Assembly: GCF_033304615.1 (NCBI RefSeq)
Contig: NZ_CP129118.1
Span: 1,856,001-1,920,000, forward strand
Length of the DNA: 64,000 bases
Reading direction: 5' to 3'
From: Sporosarcina oncorhynchi
Lineage (GTDB): Bacteria; Bacillota; Bacilli; Bacillales_A; Planococcaceae
Shown: piece after piece, positions 55,997 through 64,000 of the stretch
How positions within the stretch are numbered: position 1 is the stretch's first letter
Layout: each line of letters begins with the position of its first letter
Notes under the pieces: generated by a model
The model's input: the letters and a program-made list of their open reading frames with translations, nothing else
What the model was told of the DNA's origin: nothing
The model's database searches: none
Position numbers and translations under genes: made by a program

Positions 55997-58072
55997 TTAT
56001 TCTTGTGCGACTTCTTTATAATCACATTCCGTGCATTGAATCTGGACGCCTTTTTTAAGTCTTTTTTCAACTAGCGTGTTTTGGCACTTCGGACACGGCC
56101 TTGTAATCGGCTTATCCCAAGAAACGTATTCACATTCCGGATAACGGTCACATCCGTAGAAGATTCGCTTCGTTTTGCTTTTACGCTCCACAACTTGACC
56201 TTCTTTACATGTTGGACATGTTACGCCGATCGGTTTGATGATTGCTTTCGTATTTCTGCAATCCGGGAAGTTCGAACACGCCATAAACTTTCCATATCGC
56301 CCCATCTTAAAGACCATCGGATTGCCGCATTTCTCACAATCCTCTCCTGCAGGTTCATCTTTGATCTCAATTTTTTCCATCTCTTCATCTGCAACCTTAA
56401 CATGCTTTTCGAAATCTCTGTAGAATTCATCGATGACTTGCTTCCATTGGATTGAGCCGTCTTCGACATGATCGAGACTTTTTTCCATCTCCGCTGTAAA
56501 TTCAATATCTATAATATCAGGGAAGTATTGATTGACGGCTTGATGGACTATTCCACCAAGTTCGGTTGGAACGAATCTCTTCGCGTCCAATGTGACATAC
56601 CCGCGTTTTTGGATTGTATCAAGTGTCGGAGCATACGTTGAAGGACGGCCTATCCCGAGCTCTTCTAGCGTCTTCACCAGCCGGGCTTCCGAATAGCGTG
56701 GAGGCGGCTGTGTGAAATGCTGCTTCGGATCGATGTCGGTTCCTTTAATCCGCTCCCCTTTTTCAAGCGGCGGTAGGATCCCATCTTTTTTCTCTTCTTG
56801 ATCATCTTCTCCTTCAATATAGACTTTCATGAAACCAGGAAATTTGACTTCTGATCCTGTTGCTCTGAATTTCACATCGCCATTCATCAAGTCCGCAGAA
56901 ACGGTATCTAATACGGCAGACGCCATCTGGCTTGCGATAAAACGTTCCCAGATCAGCTTATACAGTCTGTGCTGGTCCCTTGTAAGAAACTGTTTCATGG
57001 CGTCTGGCGGCCTCATAACGGAAGTCGGTCTGACAGCTTCATGAGCATCCTGTGTATTTGCCGACTCTTTTGCTTTTGCTTTGATTTTGCCGATAAAATC
57101 ATCGCCATACATTGTCTCAATGAATGAAGCCGCTTCATTCTTTGCTGTATCAGAAATTCTTGTGGAATCCGTTCTCATATAGGTGATCAGACCGACAATG
57201 CCTTCTTTACCGGTATTGATACCTTCGTAAAGTTGCTGAGCGATCATCATCGTTTTACGTGCCCTGAAATTTAATTTTCTCGCGGCTTCCTGTTGCAATG
57301 ATGAAGTTGTGAATGGAGGTGCAGGATTGCGTTTTCTTTCCTTTTTGACGAGATTAGTGATTTCGAACTTATCATCTGTCATGCGAGAAAGAATCTCGTC
57401 GACTTGCTCTTTGTTTTCCAGTTTTATTTTTTTCTTGGAATCTCCGTAGAAAGAAGCTTCAAAATCCTTGCCGTCTTTATTGAACTGACCGACAATGCTC
57501 CAGTATTCTTCTGGTGTGAACGCATTGATTTCGTTCTCTCGATCAATAATCATTCGTAATGCAACTGATTGTACCCTACCTGCAGATAACCCTTTTTTAA
57601 CTTTTTTCCAGAGAATCGGACTGATATTGTATCCTACAAGTCTATCCAATATCCTTCTTGCCTGTTGGGCATCCACGCGGTTCATATCAATTGGTCTTGG
57701 CGTTTTAAACGATTCTTTAATTGCATCCTTTGTAATTTCATTGAAGACTACGCGGCAATCAGATTCAATGTCAACACCGAGCTGATGTGCCAGATGCCAG
57801 GCGATTGCTTCTCCTTCTCTGTCGGGGTCAGCCGCGAGAAATATTTTTTTTGCTTTTTTTGCGTCTTTTTTCAATTCTTGCAAAATCGGACCTTTACCAC
57901 GGATTGTAATGTATTTCGGTTCATAATTGTTTTCTGTATCGACACCCATCTGACTGCGAGGTAAATCTCTCAAATGCCCGATGGAAGCACGTACCTTATA
58001 CTTCTTCCCCAAATATCGCTCAATTGTTTTCGCCTTAGCTGGCGACTCAACTATTACTAAATAATCTGCCAT
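55997..58072 (-). CDS. topA: DNA topoisomerase I (type IA)
   Basis: Relaxes negative supercoils. From ATG 58072 it has 691 residues, matching B. subtilis TopA. N-terminal Toprim domain with [19 protein letters not shown] and the [13 protein letters not shown] motif, active-site Tyr at about 300 in [14 protein letters not shown], domain arch, then three C-terminal four-Cys zinc ribbons ([24 protein letters not shown]) in the last 110 residues. The frame continues 48 codons upstream, but that extension is not topoisomerase-like; AGGAGG lies nine bases before ATG 58072. The 170-bp gap to dprA holds only a weak promoter-like TTGATT-N17-TACATT. Confidence 0.97.
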   Translation of the reverse strand: MADYLVIVESPAKAKTIERYLGKKYKVRASIGHLRDLPRSQMGVDTENNYEPKYITIRGKGPILQELKKDAKKAKKIFLAADPDREGEAIAWHLAHQLGVDIESDCRVVFNEITKDAIKESFKTPRPIDMNRVDAQQARRILDRLVGYNISPILWKKVKKGLSAGRVQSVALRMIIDRENEINAFTPEEYWSIVGQFNKDGKDFEASFYGDSKKKIKLENKEQVDEILSRMTDDKFEITNLVKKERKRNPAPPFTTSSLQQEAARKLNFRARKTMMIAQQLYEGINTGKEGIVGLITYMRTDSTRISDTAKNEAASFIETMYGDDFIGKIKAKAKESANTQDAHEAVRPTSVMRPPDAMKQFLTRDQHRLYKLIWERFIASQMASAVLDTVSADLMNGDVKFRATGSEVKFPGFMKVYIEGEDDQEEKKDGILPPLEKGERIKGTDIDPKQHFTQPPPRYSEARLVKTLEELGIGRPSTYAPTLDTIQKRGYVTLDAKRFVPTELGGIVHQAVNQYFPDIIDIEFTAEMEKSLDHVEDGSIQWKQVIDEFYRDFEKHVKVADEEMEKIEIKDEPAGEDCEKCGNPMVFKMGRYGKFMACSNFPDCRNTKAIIKPIGVTCPTCKEGQVVERKSKTKRIFYGCDRYPECEYVSWDKPITRPCPKCQNTLVEKRLKKGVQIQCTECDYKEVAQE

Positions 58073-58242
58073 TTTCATTTTCCTCCTCATAGAGGTTTCC
58101 TGTTTATTCACCTGGTAGGCACTGTTTATATATTCATGCCAACTCAGCTTGATGGTGAATACGGACGTAAAAGAATATCTGTTGCAAAATGTATAACAGA
58201 TTTGATTTAAAATCAACCTTTTCAGTATAAGGCGGTTTTTTT

Positions 58243-59130
58243 CTATTCATAAATCAAGATGTTTTCCACTGCCTGAAAGCCGTTCCATATAGGTTTGGCG
58301 CCTTGTTCAATTAATTTATTGGGACCAATCGATAGAGGGGATGTAATTGCACCCGGAACAGCGTAAACAGTCTTCCCATGCTCAAGGGCGTGATCGACTG
58401 TACTCATTGTACCGCTCTTTTCCTCCGATTCCGTAATAATGAGTGAGTCAGACAAACCGCTAATAATTCGGTTTCTCATTGGAAAAGTCCATTTTGCCGG
58501 TCTTACATATGGCGGGTATTCTGTCAGCAGTAAATGCTCTTTCCCAATCGTCTCAGCGAGTTTTACATTTTCCCTCGGGTAGAGATGGAACAAACCGTGT
58601 CCAAGCACAGCAATCGTCTTGCCACCATAAGAAATCGCAGATTCGTGCGCCATTGTGTCAGCTCCTTTCGCAAGTCCTGAAACAATGACCATATTCTGAT
58701 CAATAAGGGGCGGTACGATAAATGATAGTGCTTCTTTTGTATAGGCGCCGGCTTTTCTGGAACCGATAATCGCGATTTTGGCGGAAGCTTTTAATATGGA
58801 ATTATCACCTTTCACATATAGAACCGTCGGCGGATCAATAAGCCATTTCAGCATTTGGGGATAATCATGATGGGTGATCGGGATAGGAATGATGTTTTCC
58901 TGATTATACAGGTGAGTAAAAGGGGTTTTTTCATGATGTTTGAGCTGTTCATTCAACTGAATCGCTTTAGTTGCGGAGATTTTCAGAACTCGCGCTAGTT
59001 CAAGATTTGTGTGACGGAAAAGATTTTGCAATTCTGGATCGTTTTGCAGCATTTTCTCCAACTTGTTAAATGGTACAGGAAACACATAATGCAAAACTAG
59101 TAATCTTTTGTCGATATCTGTCAGATTCAT
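58243..59130 (-). CDS. dprA: DNA processing protein DprA (Smf)
   Basis: Binds incoming single-stranded DNA and loads RecA during transformation. It has 295 residues: a short N-terminal helical domain (about 1-70) and the Rossmann-like DprA core with [52 protein letters not shown], and [21 protein letters not shown]-terminal winged helix seen in some DprA proteins is absent, as in B. subtilis. ATG 59130 follows AAAGGAGGAATAGA. Followed by topA in the conserved order. Confidence 0.96.
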   Translation of the reverse strand: MNLTDIDKRLLVLHYVFPVPFNKLEKMLQNDPELQNLFRHTNLELARVLKISATKAIQLNEQLKHHEKTPFTHLYNQENIIPIPITHHDYPQMLKWLIDPPTVLYVKGDNSILKASAKIAIIGSRKAGAYTKEALSFIVPPLIDQNMVIVSGLAKGADTMAHESAISYGGKTIAVLGHGLFHLYPRENVKLAETIGKEHLLLTEYPPYVRPAKWTFPMRNRIISGLSDSLIITESEEKSGTMSTVDHALEHGKTVYAVPGAITSPLSIGPNKLIEQGAKPIWNGFQAVENILIYE

Positions 59131-59154
59131 TCTATTCCTCCTTTTATGAAAATG

Positions 59155-59188
59155 TAAAAGAACAGCATGCAGAATTCCCGCATGCCGT
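59155..59188 (-). terminator. terminator-like hairpin after sucD
   Basis: On the minus strand ACGGCATGC pairs with GCATGCTGT (one G-U) around a 9-nt loop, followed by TCTTTTAC. Begins some 10 bp after the sucD stop. Moderate U-tract. Confidence 0.75.
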
Positions 59189-59197
59189 CCATTGATA

Positions 59198-60100
59198 TTA
59201 ATGAGTTTTACATTTGTCGTAAAGACCTTTTTCTTTAAGAACTTTGATCAATGTCTCTCCGATTACAGATGGAGTGTCAGCTACTTCAATTCCAGCAGCA
59301 TTCAACGCTTTGATCTTTTCTGCAGCAGTCCCTTTACCACCGGAAATGATTGCGCCAGCGTGGCCCATACGTTTTCCTGGAGGTGCAGTTTGTCCGCCGA
59401 TGAAGCCTACAACAGGTTTAGTCATATTTGCTTTTACCCATTCAGCCGCTTCTTCTTCAGCAGTACCACCGATTTCACCGATCATGACGACCGCATACGT
59501 CTCAGGGTCTTCATTGAATTCTTTAAGAACATCGATGAAATTTGTTCCATTGACAGGGTCTCCACCAATACCAACTGCAGTCGTTTGACCGATTCCAGCC
59601 TGGCTCAATTGGTGAGTCGCTTCGTACGTCAATGTCCCTGAACGGGAAACAACGCCGACATGACCTTTTGTATGGATGTATCCTGGCATAATACCAATTT
59701 TACACTCATCAGCAGTGATAACGCCCGGGCAGTTTGGACCAACTAGACGTGTCTTTTTGCCTTCCATATAGCGCTTCACTTTGATCATGTCAATAACAGG
59801 AATATGTTCTGTAATACAAATAGCCATATCCAATTCTGCATCGACAGCTTCTAAAATCGCGTCTGCAGCAAATGGAGCCGGAACATAGATGACTGATACG
59901 TTCGCACCAGTTGCTTTTACTGCTTCTTCAACAGTATTGAAAACAGGTACACCTTCGACTTCAGTGCCGCCTTTGCCGGGAGTTACTCCGCCGACGATTT
60001 TCGTTCCATATTCAAGCATTTGTTTTGTATGGAAAAGTGCTGTAGAGCCTGTAATACCTTGTACAATCACTTTTGTATCTTTATTAATATAAATTGCCAT
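59198..60100 (-). CDS. sucD: succinyl-CoA synthetase alpha subunit
   Basis: TCA-cycle enzyme interconverting succinyl-CoA and succinate with substrate-level phosphorylation. It has 300 residues: CoA-binding Rossmann domain with [20 protein letters not shown] and [10 protein letters not shown], and the ligase domain with phospho-His247 in [14 protein letters not shown]. The standard length and motifs are complete. 18 bp after sucC. Confidence 0.98.
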   Translation of the reverse strand: MAIYINKDTKVIVQGITGSTALFHTKQMLEYGTKIVGGVTPGKGGTEVEGVPVFNTVEEAVKATGANVSVIYVPAPFAADAILEAVDAELDMAICITEHIPVIDMIKVKRYMEGKKTRLVGPNCPGVITADECKIGIMPGYIHTKGHVGVVSRSGTLTYEATHQLSQAGIGQTTAVGIGGDPVNGTNFIDVLKEFNEDPETYAVVMIGEIGGTAEEEAAEWVKANMTKPVVGFIGGQTAPPGKRMGHAGAIISGGKGTAAEKIKALNAAGIEVADTPSVIGETLIKVLKEKGLYDKCKTH

Positions 60101-60118
60101 CGTTTGTCCCTGCCTTTC

Positions 60119-61279
60119 TTAGCCTACGAGTTCAACAATCTTTTGTGCACCGTCTGCCATAGTATCTGCAGCGATGATGTTCAATCCTGATTCATTCAGC
60201 AAAGCCTTACCTCTATCGACATTTGTACCTTCCAAACGAACGACTAACGGCACTTCTAAGCCAACTTCCTTCGCAGCTACAATTACACCTTCAGCAATGA
60301 CGTCACACTTCATGATGCCACCGAAGATATTTACGAAGATCCCTTTGACATGCTCATCAGAAAGGATAATCTTGAATGCTTCAGTTACTTTTTCAGCTGT
60401 CGCGCCGCCCCCAACGTCAAGGAAGTTTGCGGGTGAACCGCCGTAGTAATTGATTGTATCCATCGTAGCCATAGCAAGACCTGCACCATTGACCATACAA
60501 CCAATGTTTCCGTCCAATGAAATGTAGCTTAAATCATACTTAGAAGCTTCGATTTCCTTTGGATCCTCTTCATCAAAATCACGTAATTCAACGATGTCTT
60601 TATGACGGAAGAGTGCATTTTCATCAAAATTAAATTTTGCGTCCAATGCTAGTACATTATCGTCATTTGTAACGACGAGCGGATTGATTTCAACAATTGA
60701 AGCATCTTTTTCGCTGAAAACTTGATAGAGACCCAACATGAATTTAGCAGCCTTATTCACTAGATGTGAAGGGATATTCATGTTGAAAGCCATACGGCGT
60801 GCTTGGAAGCCTGTCAATCCAACAATCGGATCGACTACTTCTTTGAAGATTTTTTCAGGAGTAGCTTCAGCCACTTCTTCAATGTCCATTCCGCCTTCTT
60901 CAGAACCCATCAATGTGATGCGGTCTGTAGCACGGTCAACAACTAGACCAATGTAGTATTCTTTCTTGATGTCAGAACCTTCTTCGACTAGAAGACGTTT
61001 CACTTCTTTGCCTTCAGGGCCTGTTTGAGGTGTAACGAGAATTTTGCCTAATAGCTCCTTGGCATACTCGCGAACTTCGTCAAGATTCTTGGCGATTTTG
61101 ACACCGCCTGCTTTACCGCGTCCACCAGCATGGATCTGTGCTTTTACTACATACACACCTGGCGTAAGTTCTTTCGCTGCTTTTACAGCTTCTTCGGGAG
61201 AGAATGCTACCCGACCGTTTGAAACAGCAACGCCGTAATCTCGTAGCAATTGCTTTCCTTGATATTCATGGATATTCAT
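60119..61279 (-). CDS. sucC: succinyl-CoA synthetase beta subunit
   Basis: ATP-grasp subunit that binds nucleotide and succinate. It has 386 residues: N-terminal [37 protein letters not shown] for nucleotide binding, [20 protein letters not shown] for metal binding, and C-terminal [23 protein letters not shown] 61279 follows GGAGGATGTAAG. Has its own sigma-A promoter and forms an operon with sucD. Confidence 0.98.
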   Translation of the reverse strand: MNIHEYQGKQLLRDYGVAVSNGRVAFSPEEAVKAAKELTPGVYVVKAQIHAGGRGKAGGVKIAKNLDEVREYAKELLGKILVTPQTGPEGKEVKRLLVEEGSDIKKEYYIGLVVDRATDRITLMGSEEGGMDIEEVAEATPEKIFKEVVDPIVGLTGFQARRMAFNMNIPSHLVNKAAKFMLGLYQVFSEKDASIVEINPLVVTNDDNVLALDAKFNFDENALFRHKDIVELRDFDEEDPKEIEASKYDLSYISLDGNIGCMVNGAGLAMATMDTINYYGGSPANFLDVGGGATAEKVTEAFKIILSDEHVKGIFVNIFGGIMKCDVIAEGVIVAAKEVGLEVPLVVRLEGTNVDRGKALLNESGLNIIAADTMADGAQKIVELVG

Positions 61280-61326
61280 CTTACATCCTCCAATCGAACT
61301 TGTAGCTAGTATTTACTGCCGTATCT

Positions 61327-61355
61327 ATTGTAGTCACAACGTCAAAAAATGTCCA
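61327..61355 (-). promoter_or_regulatory. sigma-A promoter of sucCD
   Basis: On the minus strand TGGACA, 17 bp, TACAAT, each hexamer five of six. Start expected near 61320, leaving about 40 nt of leader to the sucC ribosome-binding site. No operator-like palindrome is evident. Confidence 0.8.
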
Positions 61356-61397
61356 CAATTGTATGCTATGTTGTCTGATCTTTTTTGACAACGATCA

Positions 61398-61697
61398 TCA
61401 TTTTCTGCGAATCTCTTTTTCTAAACCGTGATTTCGGTCGACATGATAGATGTATGCAAACACTTCCGCAACCGCTTGATATAATTGTTCAGGTATCGTT
61501 TCATTCACATCCAACTGTCCTAACAGTTCCACTAATGTGGGATCTTCCTGGATTGGAACGTCATGTTCTTCGGCTTTTGCCAGTATATTTTCCGCAATTT
61601 TCCCTCGGCCTTTGGCTATGACCTTAGGCGCTTCACCGACATTCGGATCATACGAGAGCGCAATCGCTTCTTTACGGGTATGCTTTTTATCTGTCAT
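61398..61697 (-). CDS. ylqH: YlqH, FlhB C-terminal-domain-like protein
   Basis: 99-residue protein resembling the cytoplasmic domain of FlhB/EscU: IALSYDPNVGEAPKVIAKGR, EEHDVPIQEDPTLVELLGQL and EQLYQAVAEVFAYIYHVDRN parallel the FlhB residues from about 278 onward. It has no membrane segments and lacks the NPTH autocleavage tetrapeptide. Such stand-alone domains (FlhX-like) can substitute for cleaved FlhB C-terminus in other species. Start overlaps the ylqG stop by four bases, so the two are cotranslated. Present at the same place in B. subtilis, so it is not a fragment of a broken flhB. Confidence 0.9.
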   Translation of the reverse strand: MTDKKHTRKEAIALSYDPNVGEAPKVIAKGRGKIAENILAKAEEHDVPIQEDPTLVELLGQLDVNETIPEQLYQAVAEVFAYIYHVDRNHGLEKEIRRK

Positions 61698-63664
61698 ATC
61701 CGAAAGTCCACTCCTTGCTGATCATGAATGATTTCCCGTTTTGCCGACGGTAACTGCTTTTCTTCCTCAAAGTTTTTGAATGAAATGCCCGACAGTCTAT
61801 AGTCCACGGATTCAAGTCCTTCTTTCAATTTCCCTTGTAGCGCAGCCCCTATGACCTTTAACCGGTCATCTTCATTATAGACTGTAACTGTTACGACTCG
61901 GTTCTGCACTTGCATATCGATAACAGTTTTACGAATCGATTCCAAATCAAGATAAAACATAATTCTAGCAAAATCGGGGTCTATTTTGCCATCGTCTTTC
62001 AATCTGCCATTCCACTCTACTGTCGCGTCAATCCGCTTACCGAGCATCTCGATTGGCAACTGCATGATGACCTGCTGATTCATTCCTGTATCGACCGATT
62101 GCATAATAGGGCCATTCATTCGCGCGACGACTGCTTCGGCAGCTTCCCTAACCGTCGGCGAAACAGAGTTGTCCTGTAACAGAGCGACAAGTTGTGGTTT
62201 CAACAATTCCGATGTTCTAGCAGCATCAGTATTTCGATTTAAAAGACCTGCTTCATAATTGATGCCGAGCGATTGGAAAATTGTCTGCATCGTGTCTTTC
62301 ATTACTTGCCCGTCAACTGTTTGTCCGACTGTCGTCTGCGTTACTTGTAGCAGTTCTCTTGATACAGGTAGCGATGATTGCTCAATAACACGAAAAAGTG
62401 CGGACATCTTTACTCCACCATCCGTTTGTAAAAGTTTCGAAAGATCGAAAGATGCATCATTTCTGAACGGATTGGCTTGGGACTGTTCGGCGACGACCTT
62501 GACAAGACCCTGCGATACTTGTTCACTCAATCCGGACGACCGTAATTCACTACTCGGCATTTTTGCAAGTTCATCCAGAATCGTCGTCAATTGAACCTTA
62601 ACAAACTGTTGTAGAACAGGGTCGTTTTGGATAGTGCTTTTTAATTGATTGATCGATTGGGAAATCTCTCCTGAACCAGTTTGACTAGCAACCTTTAGAA
62701 TGCTTTGCCAGGAATTGAGTAGAGATGCTGCAGACTGTGGAGTATCAGTTTTCGAGAATTGCATTGGAACTACTGATGAGTTTGCAACTTGACTTACTAC
62801 GGGGGGGTGCCTTACGCTCTGCTCACCTTCCGGCATTTCAAATTCGAGAACTGCTGAATGAAGAACAGATTGCAAGTTTGCCAATGAAGTTTGTGGCGGT
62901 AATATCCCCACTTGTTTCAGCATTTGAAGAACATGAAACTTCTCTTCTCTTAGTCCTGTATTATCCAGTAGTTTGAGCACCGCATTCGCAAGCAACGCTT
63001 TTTCAGTACCAGCAGTTAATGAACCGCGGTGACCTGATTCCAATGACTCCAAAATTGTCATTTTTACTTTTGGATCCATGCTGACATCTTCTGTGATCAC
63101 TGTTTTCAAAGAGGCAAGGATTGAATGCAAACCATCTTTCTTTTCTGCAGTAAGTAAAGAATTAAAATTCATTTGTGTAAGAGGGAGTTTCAATTCAATT
63201 ACTTTTTGAATGGCGTTCAGAGCTTCAGTCCGCAATTCTGCAGGAATTGATTTTAATAAGTTTTCTGCAGCTAATAAGTTTTCACGTGATACCGGAATGC
63301 GATTTGTCATGAAATGCTTCAAAAGATCTTGCATTTCCTGCGTATTCGGTAACTTCATCGAATCCATGAGACTCGACAATTGTTTTGTTTGTCCCTCTGA
63401 CGCTTGGACAGGACCCGAAACAATTTTTAGTTGTAGTTCAGGATCAGTTGACTTCACTTGAAAATAATAAGCATCGCCAGCTTTCATCGGTACTTCCAGC
63501 TTTGCCATCAGCTTCTGATTACCGATTTGCACTTCTGCCATCTGACCAGGATACAATTTTTTAATCTGACCATGAAACATCTGCCCTTCACGCAACGAAA
63601 CCGATGTCTGTGGAGCGGCAACTGTCTGCCCGGTTATATGTTGGGGGATGGAAGGATACGTCAT
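61694..63664 (-). CDS. ylqG: YlqG, FliK-like protein of unknown function
   Basis: 656 residues, low in recognisable motifs. N-terminal part (about 1-90) has a compact beta-rich look (GQMFHGQIKKLYPGQMAEVQ, IGNQKLMAKLEVPMKAGDAY); the middle is helical and Gln/Ser-rich with many LLK/LLQ pairs; the end (about 540-640: FYLDLESIRKTVIDMQVQNR, VVTVTVYNEDDRLKVIGAAL) resembles the FliK/Flg_hook C-terminal fold. No signal peptide. Starts at ATG 63664, overlapping the rnhB stop by one base, and is coupled to ylqH. Its pairing with an FlhB-like partner suggests a flagellar or export role, which is inference. Confidence 0.82.
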   Translation of the reverse strand: MTYPSIPQHITGQTVAAPQTSVSLREGQMFHGQIKKLYPGQMAEVQIGNQKLMAKLEVPMKAGDAYYFQVKSTDPELQLKIVSGPVQASEGQTKQLSSLMDSMKLPNTQEMQDLLKHFMTNRIPVSRENLLAAENLLKSIPAELRTEALNAIQKVIELKLPLTQMNFNSLLTAEKKDGLHSILASLKTVITEDVSMDPKVKMTILESLESGHRGSLTAGTEKALLANAVLKLLDNTGLREEKFHVLQMLKQVGILPPQTSLANLQSVLHSAVLEFEMPEGEQSVRHPPVVSQVANSSVVPMQFSKTDTPQSAASLLNSWQSILKVASQTGSGEISQSINQLKSTIQNDPVLQQFVKVQLTTILDELAKMPSSELRSSGLSEQVSQGLVKVVAEQSQANPFRNDASFDLSKLLQTDGGVKMSALFRVIEQSSLPVSRELLQVTQTTVGQTVDGQVMKDTMQTIFQSLGINYEAGLLNRNTDAARTSELLKPQLVALLQDNSVSPTVREAAEAVVARMNGPIMQSVDTGMNQQVIMQLPIEMLGKRIDATVEWNGRLKDDGKIDPDFARIMFYLDLESIRKTVIDMQVQNRVVTVTVYNEDDRLKVIGAALQGKLKEGLESVDYRLSGISFKNFEEEKQLPSAKREIIHDQQGVDFRI

Positions 63665-64000
63665 TATAAGCCACCTCTCTCCAGAATGGATTTGACAGGT
63701 TCAAAAGTCTTCCTATGGTGAACGCATGGCCCGTAGCTGTTGAGCGCCTCCAGATGCGCAGCAGTGCCATATCCAGCGTTCTTTCTGAAATGGTACATCG
63801 GGAACTCTGTATCGAGCTCATCCATCAAATCATCTCTCGTTGTTTTTGCAAGTATAGATGCAGCAGCGATAGCCAAACTTTGTGCATCTCCCTTAATGAT
63901 TGATTCAGATGCGCAATCTACTTTAAGAGACATGGCATCCGCCAATACCATATCCGGTTTAATTGAAAGATTGCCAACAGCAAGCTCCATCGATTCCCTT
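63664..64000 (-). CDS. rnhB: ribonuclease HII, N-terminus outside window
   Basis: C-terminal 111 or so residues of a type 2 RNase H, which removes ribonucleotides and RNA primers from DNA. Recognised by DAMSLKVDCASESIIKGDAQ, SLAIAAASILAKTTRDDLMD and the C-terminal NAGYGTAAHLEALNSYGPC and HHRKTFEPV, typical of the family. The frame stays open to the window edge (64000) with no start, so this is a partial gene. Followed by ylqG as in B. subtilis. Confidence 0.95.
   Translation of the reverse strand, partial: RESMELAVGNLSIKPDMVLADAMSLKVDCASESIIKGDAQSLAIAAASILAKTTRDDLMDELDTEFPMYHFRKNAGYGTAAHLEALNSYGPCVHHRKTFEPVKSILERGGL

Noticed and set aside
61398-61697. Truncated flhB pseudogene
   Set aside because: The same short gene occurs at this place in other Bacillales, has its own coupled start, and a complete flhB exists at 34311-35393.
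1-64000. Defence system, biosynthetic cluster, transposon, tRNA or rRNA genes
   Set aside because: No motif for any of these is visible; the order is conserved core genome from end to end.

Overview
The window comes from a low-to-moderate GC member of the Bacillales. Every gene I can support is on the minus strand, and the order matches the Bacillus subtilis segment rnhB-ylqG-ylqH-sucCD-dprA-topA-xerC(codV)-hslVU(clpQY)-codY-fla/che-sigD-swrB-rpsB-tsf-pyrH-frr-uppS-cdsA-dxr-rseP-proS-polC-rimP-nusA-ylxRQ-infB-ylxP-rbfA-truB-ribF-rpsO-pnp almost gene for gene. Strong AGGAGG-type Shine-Dalgarno sites, PolC, CodY, the CheC/CheD/FliY chemotaxis branch and SwrB/SwrD support this. The sequence divergence and the missing trmFO point to a relative outside Bacillus proper; Planococcaceae (Sporosarcina-like) is my inference, not a search result.

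Layout, in the direction of transcription (high to low coordinates). (1) 64000-58243: end of rnhB, two flagellar-export-like genes (ylqG, ylqH), succinyl-CoA synthetase (sucCD, with a good sigma-A promoter) and dprA. (2) 58072-51933: topA, then a 321-bp gap where trmFO would be expected, then xerC-hslV-hslU-codY ending in a strong terminator. (3) 51739-23665: a ~28-kb fla/che operon from flgB to swrB, covering rod, MS ring, switch, export ATPase, hook, export gate, chemotaxis and sigD. It starts at an overlapping sigma-A/sigma-D-like promoter. (4) 23658-18605: rpsB, tsf, pyrH, frr, then uppS, cdsA, with terminators after rpsB, tsf and frr. (5) 18583-9988: dxr, rseP, proS, polC. (6) 9947-2291: rimP-nusA-ylxR-ylxQ-infB-ylxP-rbfA-truB-ribF from a strong promoter with a terminator-like hairpin in the leader. 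(7) 2260-1: rpsO and a partial pnp, each with its own promoter.

Together these regions make the flagellum and chemotaxis machinery and much of the core translation, replication and cell-envelope supply. I see no insertion sequence, prophage, CRISPR array, tRNA, rRNA or accessory island, and no wholly new system. What deserves a second look is mostly regulatory or small-scale: the rimP-nusA leader hairpin, the dual fla/che promoter, a one-base frame break at the 5' end of fliH, separate transcription of sigD, a GC-rich hairpin between Shine-Dalgarno and start of swrD, an HslV without the usual N-terminal nucleophile, and the missing trmFO.
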